This document shows positions 44,350-52,613 of a DNA stretch of 64,000 nucleotides, one piece after another; within the stretch, counting starts at the first letter, position 1; the number at the start of each line of letters is the position of its first letter. Origin of the DNA: Pyxidicoccus parkwaysis. GTDB lineage: Bacteria > Myxococcota > Myxococcia > Myxococcales > Myxococcaceae. The DNA lies in assembly GCF_017301735.1 (NCBI RefSeq), contig NZ_CP071090.1:3958001-4022000 (forward strand), read 5' to 3'. The position numbers and the translations under genes are program-made. The notes under the pieces are model-generated. The model was not told the DNA's origin and searched no databases. It saw only the letters and a list, made by a program, of their open reading frames with translations.

Positions 44350-45266
44350 AGACCGAACAGCTCAGACACGCTCTCGCCGGAGTGCCGGAGGCCACGCGGG
44401 AGCGGTTCATCGCCTTCCACGAACAGAACCCGGTGCGGCGCCTCGACGTGGGAGGCCACACGCTCGAGTACATCGCCTTCGGCCGGGGCGACCGCGTCAT
44501 CCTTCATCTGCCCGGCCTGCTCAGCAATGCCGATGCGGCTGTGTACCTGGTCCCGCTGGCGGACCGGGCCCGCATCCTGTCCGTGACGTACCTCCCCACC
44601 TCGGACACGGGCGCGCAGCTCCAGGCGTTCCTCCGGCTGCTCGACGCCGAGCACGTCTCACGGGCCGCCGTGCTGGGCCAGACGCTCGGGGGCCACCTGG
44701 CCCAGTGCTTCACGGGCGCCCATCCGGACCGTGTCTCCGAATTGGTGGTGGCCCACGCGGGGCTGCCGCTGCGCGAGGAGATCCAGATGCGGCAGGTGAA
44801 CCTCCTGTACGGGCTCATGCACGGGGTGCCCTTCCCGCTCATCCGCCAGGTGCTCACGCGACCCCTGTTGGCGGGGGTGCAGCGGGCGGGGCAGCACCCG
44901 GACATCGAGCCGGGCCAGGCCGCGCTCATCCAGGCGTACTTCGCGCTCCGCCAGGCGAAGCTGGACCGGCGCACGACCCTCGCGCGCTATGGCCTGCTGC
45001 GCGACGTCGCCCGCGTCTTCCCGGAGAAGTACCGCGCCGGGCTCGCCTCCTGGCCCGGGCGGACACTCGTGATGTACAGCCGGGGCCAGTGGTGCAACGA
45101 GCATCACGTCGCCCGGATGCGCGAGCTCCTCACCGGCCTGACGGCGCACACCCAGGATGCGGGCGCGCACTGGAACCTGTACCTGCTGCCCGAAGCGAGC
45201 TCACGCCTCGTCGGAAACTTCCTGGGCCTCCCCGAAGCCAGGGAGAAACGAGGCCTCGCCACCTGA
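44346..45266 (+). CDS. Alpha/beta-hydrolase fold protein, likely NRPS accessory
   Basis: 306 residues from a GTG that overlaps the NRPS-C stop (GTGA), indicating translational coupling and a role in the same pathway. The fold is shown by the core strand VILHLPGLLSNADA, the nucleophile-elbow segment VLGQTLGGHLAQ and a C-terminal His in GAHWNLYLLPEASSRLVGNFL. The elbow has Thr where Ser is usual (G-Q-T-L-G), and the expected Asp after strand 6 or 7 is not obvious (MYSRGQWCNEHH). It may be a Thr-nucleophile hydrolase, a proofreading enzyme, or a non-hydrolytic member such as an immunity or binding protein. Confidence 0.85.
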   Translation: MKTEQLRHALAGVPEATRERFIAFHEQNPVRRLDVGGHTLEYIAFGRGDRVILHLPGLLSNADAAVYLVPLADRARILSVTYLPTSDTGAQLQAFLRLLDAEHVSRAAVLGQTLGGHLAQCFTGAHPDRVSELVVAHAGLPLREEIQMRQVNLLYGLMHGVPFPLIRQVLTRPLLAGVQRAGQHPDIEPGQAALIQAYFALRQAKLDRRTTLARYGLLRDVARVFPEKYRAGLASWPGRTLVMYSRGQWCNEHHVARMRELLTGLTAHTQDAGAHWNLYLLPEASSRLVGNFLGLPEAREKRGLAT

Positions 45267-45277
45267 CCTGGGTTGAG

Positions 45278-45313
45278 TCCCCTCTCCCTCTGGGAGAAGG
45301 CCCGGGTGAGGGT
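45278..45313. repeat. REP-like stem-loop
   Basis: Contains CCTCTCCC then TCT then GGGAGAAGG, followed by CCCGGGTGAGGGT. This family of extragenic palindromes is widespread in proteobacteria and relatives. It sits between the convergent hydrolase and exonuclease genes and may end both transcripts. Confidence 0.55.
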
Positions 45314-45377
45314 CGTCGCGACTGCTCCCGCCGAGACGCATCGTCGATGCGCCTCTCTTCCAGGGCACCCTACCCGC

Positions 45378-46259
45378 TCAGGAGTCCTGTTCCATGGCCC
45401 GCACCCTCGCGAGCGTATCCAGGTCGCGCGCGGTAGGCCCCAGGTCCAGGATGATCTTGCTCACGTCGTAGAGCACGTCCCCGCGGTCGAACACGGGCAC
45501 GCGGGGCACGTCCAGGTTCAGCTCGTCCGCGCCGCGGTTGTACGTGAAGTCCATCAGCGTCCGGAGCTGGAACGAGTCATACAGGTTGTACTCGACCAGG
45601 AACCGCAGCGCCTCCACGTCCCCACGGCGCAGGTACGCCCGCCACAGCAGCACCGCGTCGTACCCGTTGACGCCCTTCAGGTGCGGCGGCCGCTCGGCGC
45701 CAATCTTCGCCTCGATTTCCTTCAGCCCGCCGCCAATGCCCAGCCGCCGCGTGACGAAGCGCAAGTCGATGTGCGCCTCCGGCACCGGGAAGCGCGCCGG
45801 CCCGAAGTAGTCCCGCAGCACCGGCACGTCGAAGCACGAGCCGTTGAACGTCACCCACAGCCGCCGCTCCGCCATTGCCTCCGGCAGCGCGTCCATGTTC
45901 CGGCCCTGGATGAACACGTGCAGCCCGGCCGAGTCGAACAGGCTCACCACCGTGGGCGCCTGCGCGTCCTTCCCGTCCGTCTCGATGTCGAAATACACGG
46001 CGTCGTCCTGGAACGCCGGGTACAGCCGCCAGTGCTCACGCGGCGGAATCAGCTCCGCCAGCTTGCGCAAATCCTTCCGCTCCAGCGCCTCACGCGCCTC
46101 GGCAATCCGCGCCCGGGCGATGTCGTCCGTCTTCTTGCTGATGGCCACCCCGGTGCCGGCCGCCGGGAAGTCGTCCCAGGTCCGGATGCCTCGGGACCAC
46201 AGGTCCTTCTCGCGCCAGGGCCCCACGCCGGGGATGTGCTGGAACGTCCGCTGCAGCAT
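45378..46259 (-). CDS. Ribonuclease H-like / DEDD exonuclease (YprB-like)
   Basis: 293 residues from the ATG at 46259, which overlaps the Nudix stop (TGATG). N-terminal helix-hairpin-helix (FQHIPGVGPWREKDLW). The nuclease core has AVYFDIETDG (motif I, D and E), VTFNGSCFDVPVL (motif II D) and LVEYNLYDSFQL, where YxxxD gives motif III of DEDDy type. It is probably a 3'-5' exonuclease on DNA or RNA; YprB-type proteins have no settled role. Last gene of the minus-strand run. Confidence 0.85.
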   Translation of the reverse strand: MLQRTFQHIPGVGPWREKDLWSRGIRTWDDFPAAGTGVAISKKTDDIARARIAEAREALERKDLRKLAELIPPREHWRLYPAFQDDAVYFDIETDGKDAQAPTVVSLFDSAGLHVFIQGRNMDALPEAMAERRLWVTFNGSCFDVPVLRDYFGPARFPVPEAHIDLRFVTRRLGIGGGLKEIEAKIGAERPPHLKGVNGYDAVLLWRAYLRRGDVEALRFLVEYNLYDSFQLRTLMDFTYNRGADELNLDVPRVPVFDRGDVLYDVSKIILDLGPTARDLDTLARVRAMEQDS

Positions 46260-46687
46260 CAATCGAGCGAGCCCAGCCTTCCCGCCACCAGGTCGTCCAG
46301 GAGCGGAATGTCCGCCTCGCAGAACGGCAGGGCCTGCATCTCCGCCGGCGTCAGGAACGCCAGGGTGTGGGCCCCCAGGGGCTTGGGCTCGCCGGCCACG
46401 AGGCGCGCGGCATGGAGCACCAACTCCACCGTGAGGTCCGGGTACGTGTGCCGGCCTTCCCACAGCCGCCGGCCCACGGAGAGCTCCACGTCCAGCTCTT
46501 CACGGCACTCGCGGGCCAGGGCGGCCTCGTCCGTCTCTCCCGGCTCCACCTTGCCGCCGGGGAACTCCCACAGCAGGGCCCGGCTTCCGCCGGGGAGCCG
46601 CTGCTGCACCAGGAACCGGTTGCCGTCCTCGGGCCTCGGAATCAGCGCCGCGACGACGCGGACCGTCCTGGTCGCCTTCTGCGTCAC
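46259..46687 (-). CDS. Nudix hydrolase, MutT-like
   Basis: 142 residues from a GTG at 46687 that overlaps the bamB-like stop (GTGA). The Nudix box runs from GKVEPGET through ARECREELDV, complete except Gly to Asp near the end. WEFPGGKVEPGE and the short length match MutT/NudG-type (d)NTP pyrophosphohydrolases that clear oxidised nucleotides. It is coupled at both ends, which suggests co-expression with the exonuclease. Confidence 0.92.
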   Translation of the reverse strand: MTQKATRTVRVVAALIPRPEDGNRFLVQQRLPGGSRALLWEFPGGKVEPGETDEAALARECREELDVELSVGRRLWEGRHTYPDLTVELVLHAARLVAGEPKPLGAHTLAFLTPAEMQALPFCEADIPLLDDLVAGRLGSLD

Positions 46688-47847
46688 CCGCGAATCCCGT
46701 TCACGTCCAGGGCGTACAGGAAGCCGTTGTTGGACAGCACGTACACCTGATTGCCCCGGACGAAGGGCGTCGCGGTGATGCCGGAGCCCGGGTTCCAGGA
46801 CACCCGAGACCGGCCCGTCCTCGGGTCCACGAACAACAGCGAGCGCTGAATCGGCACGAGCAGCATTCCCTGGGCGAACACCGGAGCGAAGGCCGCCCGT
46901 TCCCCCAGGGGGAGCGACCAGAGCAGCCGGCCGCTGTCCGCCAGGTAGGCGTCCACCCGGCCGTCGCCCGCGGCGAAGAGCATCTGCCCCCGCGCCAGCA
47001 GCGACGTCACGCCGCCCACCGCCGTGTTCCACAGCATGTCGCCCGTGTCCGCCTCGAGCGCGTAGATGCCGTTCTTGTACGAGGCCACGAACAGGTGCCC
47101 GGCCTCGTTGATGACCGGCTGCGTGTCCACGTCCAGGAACTCGGTGCCCGTGCCGGACAGCGCCTTCTCCCAGGTGGCGCTGCCGTCCGCGAGGCTCAGC
47201 GCCACCACGAAGCCATCCGAGAAGCCGACGTAGGCCGTGCCCTCGTGCACCAGGGGCGTGGAAGCGCCACGGATGGTGAAGCCCGGCGGCGGATCTCTCC
47301 GGTACTGCCAGGCCCACACGCCGTCCGCGGCCTTCACCGCGAAGAGCGTGTCGCTCTGCGAGGCCACCAGCACCAGGCCGTCCGCCACCACGGGCACCGT
47401 GGCCAGCGACTCGCCCGCGGAGTACTTCCACTTCACGTCGCCCGTGGCCGAGTCCAGCGCGTACAGCACGCCGTCACCGCCCGGCACGTAGACGACGCCG
47501 TCGCTCACCCGCGCGCCCGCGTTGAAGCGGACGGGCGTGTGGAAGGACCACTTCACCTTGCCGTCCGAGCCCACGGCCCGGACGAAGCCGTCCCGCGTGA
47601 GCGCGATGACGTGCTTGTTGTCCGGGTCGTACGCCGGAGACGCCACCTCGCGCGGCGCGTACTCCAGCCGTGCGGGCGGGGCCAGCGGCGCCCACCAGTT
47701 CACCGAGAAGACGCTCGCCGAAGGCTGCGTGCGGGACCGCGGCAGCTCCGGATTCGTAGCGAGCGACGTCGTGCTGCAGCCGCCCAGAAGCCCCGCGACC
47801 GCGGCGCCACCCAGCCAACGCTTCCAGCTCAAGAGCCGCTCCTTCAT
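46684..47847 (-). CDS. bamB: PQQ-like beta-propeller lipoprotein, BamB-like
   Basis: 387 residues. The signal peptide ends in GLLGGC, a clear lipobox. The mature part is a beta-propeller of repeating blades such as SDGVVYVPGGDGVLYALD, WKYSAGESLATVPVVADG and VYVLSNNGFLYALD, with the alternating WxY/xYALDxxTG pattern of PQQ-like repeats. In proteobacteria BamB supports outer-membrane protein assembly, and the gene sits next to der as in Escherichia coli. Orthology is inferred from fold plus neighbourhood. Confidence 0.85.
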   Translation of the reverse strand: MKERLLSWKRWLGGAAVAGLLGGCSTTSLATNPELPRSRTQPSASVFSVNWWAPLAPPARLEYAPREVASPAYDPDNKHVIALTRDGFVRAVGSDGKVKWSFHTPVRFNAGARVSDGVVYVPGGDGVLYALDSATGDVKWKYSAGESLATVPVVADGLVLVASQSDTLFAVKAADGVWAWQYRRDPPPGFTIRGASTPLVHEGTAYVGFSDGFVVALSLADGSATWEKALSGTGTEFLDVDTQPVINEAGHLFVASYKNGIYALEADTGDMLWNTAVGGVTSLLARGQMLFAAGDGRVDAYLADSGRLLWSLPLGERAAFAPVFAQGMLLVPIQRSLLFVDPRTGRSRVSWNPGSGITATPFVRGNQVYVLSNNGFLYALDVNGIRG

Positions 47848-47856
47848 AAGTCGGTA

Positions 47857-48666
47857 CTACCCTGCGTCCTGACCCGTGGCGGCCGCCGCCGGTGCAGCCG
47901 GGGCCGGGACCTTCACGCCCTCGGAGGCCAGCACCGCCAGCCGCTCGCTGGCCTGCCGCGCCGCCGCGGTGTTCGGGTGGTCCGTCGAAATCTTCGAGAG
48001 GACCTGCGCCGCCTCCTCCTTCTTGCCCTGGAGGATGAGCATGCGGGCCTTGTGGTACGCGCCCATGCCCACGAGGTACTCGCCGCCGCCCGAGGCATCC
48101 ATCTGGTCGAAGGACTTGATGGCGTCGTCGAACTTCTGCTGGGCCTCGAAGGCGTAGCCCTCACCCTCGAAGGCGCCCGCGCGCAGCGGCTCGTTGGCCG
48201 GGGCGTCCTTCAGGAAGGCCCCGAAGGCCTCCTGCGCCGCCGGGTAGTTGCCGAGCCGGAACTGCGCCTTGCCCAGCGAGAGCGCCGCCGTCGTCGCGGA
48301 GTGCGTGCCGGAGTGGGCCTTGCGGAAGTCCGTGAGGGCCGTCACCAGCGCCTCGTCCCGCTCCTTCAGGGACTTGAAGGCAGGCTCGGTCTCTCCGGGC
48401 TGCGGGGGCTCCACGCCCTCCACCGGACGCTCCAGGACGGTGAGCGCCTGGCCCAGCGCCTGGGACGCTTTCTCCTCACCGCTCTTGGAGATCTCGTTGG
48501 CGATGCCCACGCCCAGCCCGCCGAGGATCAGCACGCCCGCGGCGATGCCAATCGTCTTCTGCCGCTGCGCCAGCCAGTCACTGGCCTCGACACCCACCTT
48601 CTGGAAGGAGTCCGGCGCGCGAAGCTCTCTCTGGCGAATCTTCTCGGATTTGGTGGTTCCGGCCAC
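47857..48666 (-). CDS. YfgM-like TPR protein with one membrane helix
   Basis: 269 residues from the GTG at 48666, which has GAGAGG about 9 bases upstream; an earlier ATG at 48729 gives an unlikely Arg/Leu-rich lead. A cytoplasmic stretch is followed by one transmembrane helix near residues 40-60 (IGIAAGVLILGGLGVGIA), then helical repeats (GKAQFRLGNYPAAQEAF, YHKARMLILQGKKEEAAQVL) typical of TPRs, and an Ala/Pro tail. Its place between der and the bamB-like gene is that of YfgM, a periplasmic partner of the Sec/chaperone network. Confidence 0.8.
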   Translation of the reverse strand: MAGTTKSEKIRQRELRAPDSFQKVGVEASDWLAQRQKTIGIAAGVLILGGLGVGIANEISKSGEEKASQALGQALTVLERPVEGVEPPQPGETEPAFKSLKERDEALVTALTDFRKAHSGTHSATTAALSLGKAQFRLGNYPAAQEAFGAFLKDAPANEPLRAGAFEGEGYAFEAQQKFDDAIKSFDQMDASGGGEYLVGMGAYHKARMLILQGKKEEAAQVLSKISTDHPNTAAARQASERLAVLASEGVKVPAPAAPAAAATGQDAG

Positions 48667-48769
48667 GTCTGGCAACCTCTCTAGTCGCTGCGGTGCTCTA
48701 CCCTGGCAGAGGGTGAAAGAGCGGCGCACTGTATGGAGCGTGCGCCGCGAGTGTCAACGCACGGACGCT

Positions 48770-50149
48770 TCAGTGCTTCCCCTGAAGGTGCGGCTTCTTG
48801 CGGGCTGCCCGCTTCGCCTGCCCCGGGCGCTCCCGGAAGACGAGGCGGATGGGCACCCGCAGGTCGAACGTCTTGCGGAGCTGGTTGGTGATGTACCGCT
48901 TGTACATGTCCGGGACGCCGTCCGGGTGGTTGCACGTGAGGGCGAACGTCGGCGGCGCCGCGGCCACCTGGGTGATGTAGTACAGCCGCAGGGGCTTGCC
49001 CCTCACGATGGGCGCCGGGTGGTTGTCCACCATGTGCTCCAGCAGCCGGTTGAGCTGCGGCGTGGGGGCCCGGAAGCGGAACTGCTTCGCCAGCTCCACC
49101 GCCACGTCCACCACCTTCTCCACCTTCGAGCCTGTCAGCGCCGAGGTGAAGAGGATGGGCGCATAGCCCACGAACTTGAGCGCGTACTTCAGCGACTCGC
49201 GGTAGGTCTCCTGCCGCCGCTGGTCCACGCCAATCAAGTCCCACTTGTTGATGACGATGACGAGCGCCCGGCCCCGCTCCTCCGCCAGGCCCGCCAGCTT
49301 GGCGTCCTGGTCCACCGCCGGCTCCGTGGCGTCCATCAGCAGCACCGCCACGTCGCTGCGCTCCATGGTCTTCAGCGCGGAGATGACGGAGTACTGCTCC
49401 ACCCGGTGGGCAATGGTCTTCTTGCGCCGGATGCCGGCCGTGTCCGTGAGGATGAGCTTCTGGTCCTTGTAGGTCAGCGGCGAGTCCACCGGGTCTCTCG
49501 TCGTGCCCGGCACCTCGCTGGCCACCACGCGCTTCTCCTTGAGGATGGCGTTGACCAGGGTGCTCTTGCCCACGTTGGGCCGGCCGATGATGGCCACGCG
49601 GACGATGCCGTCATCCGGAGGGGCCTCGGCGTCCTCGTCCTCCTCCTTGGGGGGCAGCTTGGCCACCACCTCGTCGAAGAGGCCCGACACGCCCAGGCCG
49701 TGCTCGGCGGACATGGCCTGCACCTCGCCCAGCCCAAACTTGTAGAACTCGGCGGCCAGCGCCTGCATCGTCCCGGACGTGTTGTCGAGCTTGTTGGCGG
49801 CCACCACCACCGGCTTGCCGCTCTTGCGCAGGTACTTCGCCACCGCCTCGTCCGCGGGGGTGAGGCCCTCGCGCGCGTCGACGACGAAGATGGTGACGTC
49901 GCACTCTTCAACCGCGAGCTGCGCCTGCTCGCGCACCTGCTGGAGCAGCGTGTCCTCTTCACCGGGCACGAAGCCGCCGGTGTCGATGAACGTGAAGGTG
50001 CGGCCCTCCCACTGCGCGTCGGCGTAGTGCCTGTCGCGCGTGACGCCGGGCATGTCCTCGACCAGCGCGAGGCGCTTGCCGACGAGGCGGTTGAACAGCG
50101 TGCTCTTGCCCACGTTGGGGCGTCCGACAATTGCAACCAGGGGCTTCAT
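48770..50149 (-). CDS. der: Ribosome biogenesis GTPase Der (EngA)
   Basis: 459 residues, normal length. Two tandem GTPase domains: GRPNVGKSTLFNR near residue 8 with FIDTGG and NKLD, and GRPNVGKSTLVNA near 178 with LTDTAG and NKWD. A KH-like C-terminal domain follows (FALTCNHP, MYKRYITNQLRKTF, PIRLVFRERP). Der helps mature the 50S subunit. The ATG lies one base after the era stop, so the two GTPase genes are co-translated. Confidence 0.98.
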   Translation of the reverse strand: MKPLVAIVGRPNVGKSTLFNRLVGKRLALVEDMPGVTRDRHYADAQWEGRTFTFIDTGGFVPGEEDTLLQQVREQAQLAVEECDVTIFVVDAREGLTPADEAVAKYLRKSGKPVVVAANKLDNTSGTMQALAAEFYKFGLGEVQAMSAEHGLGVSGLFDEVVAKLPPKEEDEDAEAPPDDGIVRVAIIGRPNVGKSTLVNAILKEKRVVASEVPGTTRDPVDSPLTYKDQKLILTDTAGIRRKKTIAHRVEQYSVISALKTMERSDVAVLLMDATEPAVDQDAKLAGLAEERGRALVIVINKWDLIGVDQRRQETYRESLKYALKFVGYAPILFTSALTGSKVEKVVDVAVELAKQFRFRAPTPQLNRLLEHMVDNHPAPIVRGKPLRLYYITQVAAAPPTFALTCNHPDGVPDMYKRYITNQLRKTFDLRVPIRLVFRERPGQAKRAARKKPHLQGKH

Positions 50150-50150
50150 C

Positions 50151-51098
50151 TCAGTCGTATCCCAGCTTCTTGAGGCCTTCGGGGCGCTCGCTCCAGCGAG
50201 GCTCCACGCGCACCCGGAGGTCCAGGTACACGTGCGCGCCCAGGAGGCGTTGCACGGACTTGCGCGCGTCCGTGCCAATGGTCTTCAGCATCTGCCCCTG
50301 CTTGCCAATGATGATGGCCTTCTGGCTGTCGCGCTCCACGTAGATGGATGCGGCAATCCGGATGAGGCCTCCCAACTGGTTCGGCGGCGTGCCCGGCCGG
50401 GGCTCGCGCTCGGACTCGTCGAAGATGTCCACCAGCACCGCGGTGGAATAGGGGATTTCCTGGCGGCAGTGGCGCAGCACCTGCTCGCGGATGTACTCGG
50501 CCACCAGCGCGCGCTCCTGCTGGTCGGTGAGCATGTCGTCGTCGAAGACGTTCTCCCCTTCCGGCATGTGTCCGAGCACCGCATGGAAGAGCCGCTCCAC
50601 ACCGTCCTTCTCGCGCGCGGAGATGGGCACCACCTCCGCGAAGGGGAACTCGTTGCGGTACAGGTCGATGAGCGGCAGCAGCATCGCCTTGGGGATGCTG
50701 TCGATCTTGTTGATGACGAGGAAGGTCGGCTTGCCGATCTTCTGCAGCCGCTCGAGGATGGTGCGGTTGCCCGGGCTCACCTCGAGCTTCTCGCCCGCGG
50801 GCGGCTCGATGAGGAAGAGCACCAGGTCCACCTCCTCGGCGGCCTGGAGGGCGACCTCCACCATGTACCGGTTGAGCTCGCCCTTGGCCTGGTGGATGCC
50901 GGGCGTGTCGATGAACGCCACCTGCCCCTCCGGGCGCGTCACCACGCCGAGGATGCGGTTGCGCGTCGTTTGAGGCTTGGGCGAGACGATGGCGATCTTC
51001 TCGCCCGTCAGCGCGTTGAGCAGCGTGCTCTTGCCCACGTTGGGGCGGCCGATGAGCGCGGCGAAGCCGCTGCGATGTGTCTTGGGGGGGGAGGCCAT
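50151..51098 (-). CDS. era: GTPase Era
   Basis: 315 residues. The G domain has GRPNVGKSTLLNAL, TTRNRILG (switch I), DTPGIHQ and NKID. The C-terminal KH domain has IIIGKQGQMLKTIG, the GKxG RNA-binding loop, and RLLGAHVYLDLRVRV. Era binds 16S rRNA in 30S assembly and is essential in most bacteria. The gene overlaps the der regulatory space (one-base gap) and is preceded by 123 bases without a gene. Confidence 0.98.
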   Translation of the reverse strand: MASPPKTHRSGFAALIGRPNVGKSTLLNALTGEKIAIVSPKPQTTRNRILGVVTRPEGQVAFIDTPGIHQAKGELNRYMVEVALQAAEEVDLVLFLIEPPAGEKLEVSPGNRTILERLQKIGKPTFLVINKIDSIPKAMLLPLIDLYRNEFPFAEVVPISAREKDGVERLFHAVLGHMPEGENVFDDDMLTDQQERALVAEYIREQVLRHCRQEIPYSTAVLVDIFDESEREPRPGTPPNQLGGLIRIAASIYVERDSQKAIIIGKQGQMLKTIGTDARKSVQRLLGAHVYLDLRVRVEPRWSERPEGLKKLGYD

Positions 51099-51221
51099 TG
51101 CTTCGGAGGTGATCTGGGAGTCCCCGCCACGGCGGGGAGCCCCGAAGGAGAAACGTCTGTGAACGCCCTATAACAATCCGCCGCCCGTCCGTGGCGCATG
51201 GCCGGGCGGCAGGCGGGCGGA

Positions 51222-51773
51222 CTACGGCTGGGTCGTCGAGATGGTCAGCTTGTTGATGCGCACGTCCTGGCGCGGGCGGTCGCTGGCGTCGCGCGAGGCG
51301 TTGGAGATCTTCTCCACCACGTCATAGCCGGTGATGACCTCACCGAAGATGGTGTGCTTGTTGTTGAGGTACGTGGGCTTGGACGTGGTGATGAAGAACT
51401 GGCTGCCGTTGGTGTTGGGGCGGCCGATGTTCGCCGTGGCCAGCAGGCCCACTTTGTCGAAGGTGCGGCCGCTCTGGTACTCGTCCGGGACGTTGAAGCC
51501 CGGGCCGCCGCGGCCGGTGCCCGTCGGGTCTCCACCCTGAATCATGAAGCCCGGAATCACGCGGTGGAAGATGACGCCGTCGTAGAACGGCTTGCGCGTC
51601 TTCTCGCCCGTCTTGGGGTCCGCGAACTCCAGCTCGCCCGTCGCCAGGCCCACGAAGCTGGCCACCGTCTTCGGCGCGTCCTTCGAGAACAGGCGCACGA
51701 CAATCGTGCCCTGCGTGGTGTCGAAGGTCGCGTACAGGTCCTTGCCCGCCTGGGCCTCGTCCATCATTCCCAT
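51222..51773 (-). CDS. Cyclophilin-type peptidyl-prolyl isomerase, cytoplasmic
   Basis: 183 residues without a signal peptide. Cyclophilin core: VIFHRVIPGFMIQGGDPTG (active-site Arg and Phe), GSQFFITTSKP, NNKHTIFGEVITGYDVV. Catalyses cis-trans isomerisation at proline. The next upstream gene encodes a close paralogue with a signal peptide, so this pair is likely a tandem duplication split between compartments. Confidence 0.95.
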   Translation of the reverse strand: MGMMDEAQAGKDLYATFDTTQGTIVVRLFSKDAPKTVASFVGLATGELEFADPKTGEKTRKPFYDGVIFHRVIPGFMIQGGDPTGTGRGGPGFNVPDEYQSGRTFDKVGLLATANIGRPNTNGSQFFITTSKPTYLNNKHTIFGEVITGYDVVEKISNASRDASDRPRQDVRINKLTISTTQP

Positions 51774-51848
51774 GCTGCCCTCCCGTCTGGTGGGGCCCGG
51801 CCGGATGGACGGGCCCGTGTCAGGTGCTCTGTACCGCGTGCCGCGGCC

Positions 51849-52568
51849 TCACTGCTTCGGCGAAGCCGGCGCCGCGCCCGGAGCCTTTGCCGGCGCCTTC
51901 TTCGGCGCGGCAGCCGGAGCCTTCACGCCCGCGGGCGCCTTGTCGCTCAGCACGACCTTGTTGATGACCACCGGCGTCAGCGGCTTGTCGCGCGCGTCGC
52001 GCGGCACGTTGGCGATCTTCTCCACCACGTCATAGCCCTGCACCACCTCACCGAAGATGGTGTGCCGGTTGTTCAGGTACGTGGGCATGCTGGTGGTGAT
52101 GAAGAACTGGCTGCCGTTGCTGTTGGGGCCGGCGTTGGCCATGGCCAGCAGGCCGACCTTGTCGAAGCCGCGGCCGCTCTGGAACTCGTCCTCGAAGCGG
52201 TAGCCCGGGTCGCCCATGCCGGTGCCCGTCGGGTCGCCGCCCTGAATCATGAAGCCCGGAATCACACGGTGGAAGATGACGCCGTCGTACAGGGGCTTGG
52301 TCGACTTGTCCCCCGTCTTGGGGTCCCTCCACTCCTTCTCGCCGGTGGCCAGGCCCACGAAGTTGGCCACCGTCTTGGGGGCGTCCTTGGAGAAGAGCCG
52401 GACGACGATGTCGCCCTGGCTCGTCTTCAGCGTGGCGTAGAGGTCCTTTCCGGTCTCGACCTTCTTCGTCCACTTGCCGGAGGCGGCCGCGGGAGCGGCG
52501 GCCGAGGCGGTGCCCACCAGGAGGCAGGCCACCATCGCGAGCGTCATTCGGAGGGCGGAGGGTCGCAT
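51849..52568 (-). CDS. Cyclophilin-type peptidyl-prolyl isomerase, exported
   Basis: 239 residues from the ATG at 52568. Residues 1-25 are a signal peptide (LAMVACLLVGTASAA). The cyclophilin core repeats the motifs of its neighbour: VIFHRVIPGFMIQGGDPTG, GSQFFITTSMP, NNRHTIFGEVVQGYDVV. The C-terminal tail is Ala/Lys/Pro-rich (APKKAPAKAPGAAPA). Predicted periplasmic folding enzyme. It lies 45 bases after rnc on the same strand. Confidence 0.95.
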   Translation of the reverse strand: MRPSALRMTLAMVACLLVGTASAAAPAAASGKWTKKVETGKDLYATLKTSQGDIVVRLFSKDAPKTVANFVGLATGEKEWRDPKTGDKSTKPLYDGVIFHRVIPGFMIQGGDPTGTGMGDPGYRFEDEFQSGRGFDKVGLLAMANAGPNSNGSQFFITTSMPTYLNNRHTIFGEVVQGYDVVEKIANVPRDARDKPLTPVVINKVVLSDKAPAGVKAPAAAPKKAPAKAPGAAPASPKQ

Positions 52569-52613
52569 TTGGGCGGGCACCTTATGCGCCACCCCTCCCC
52601 CGTCCAAGCGGTT

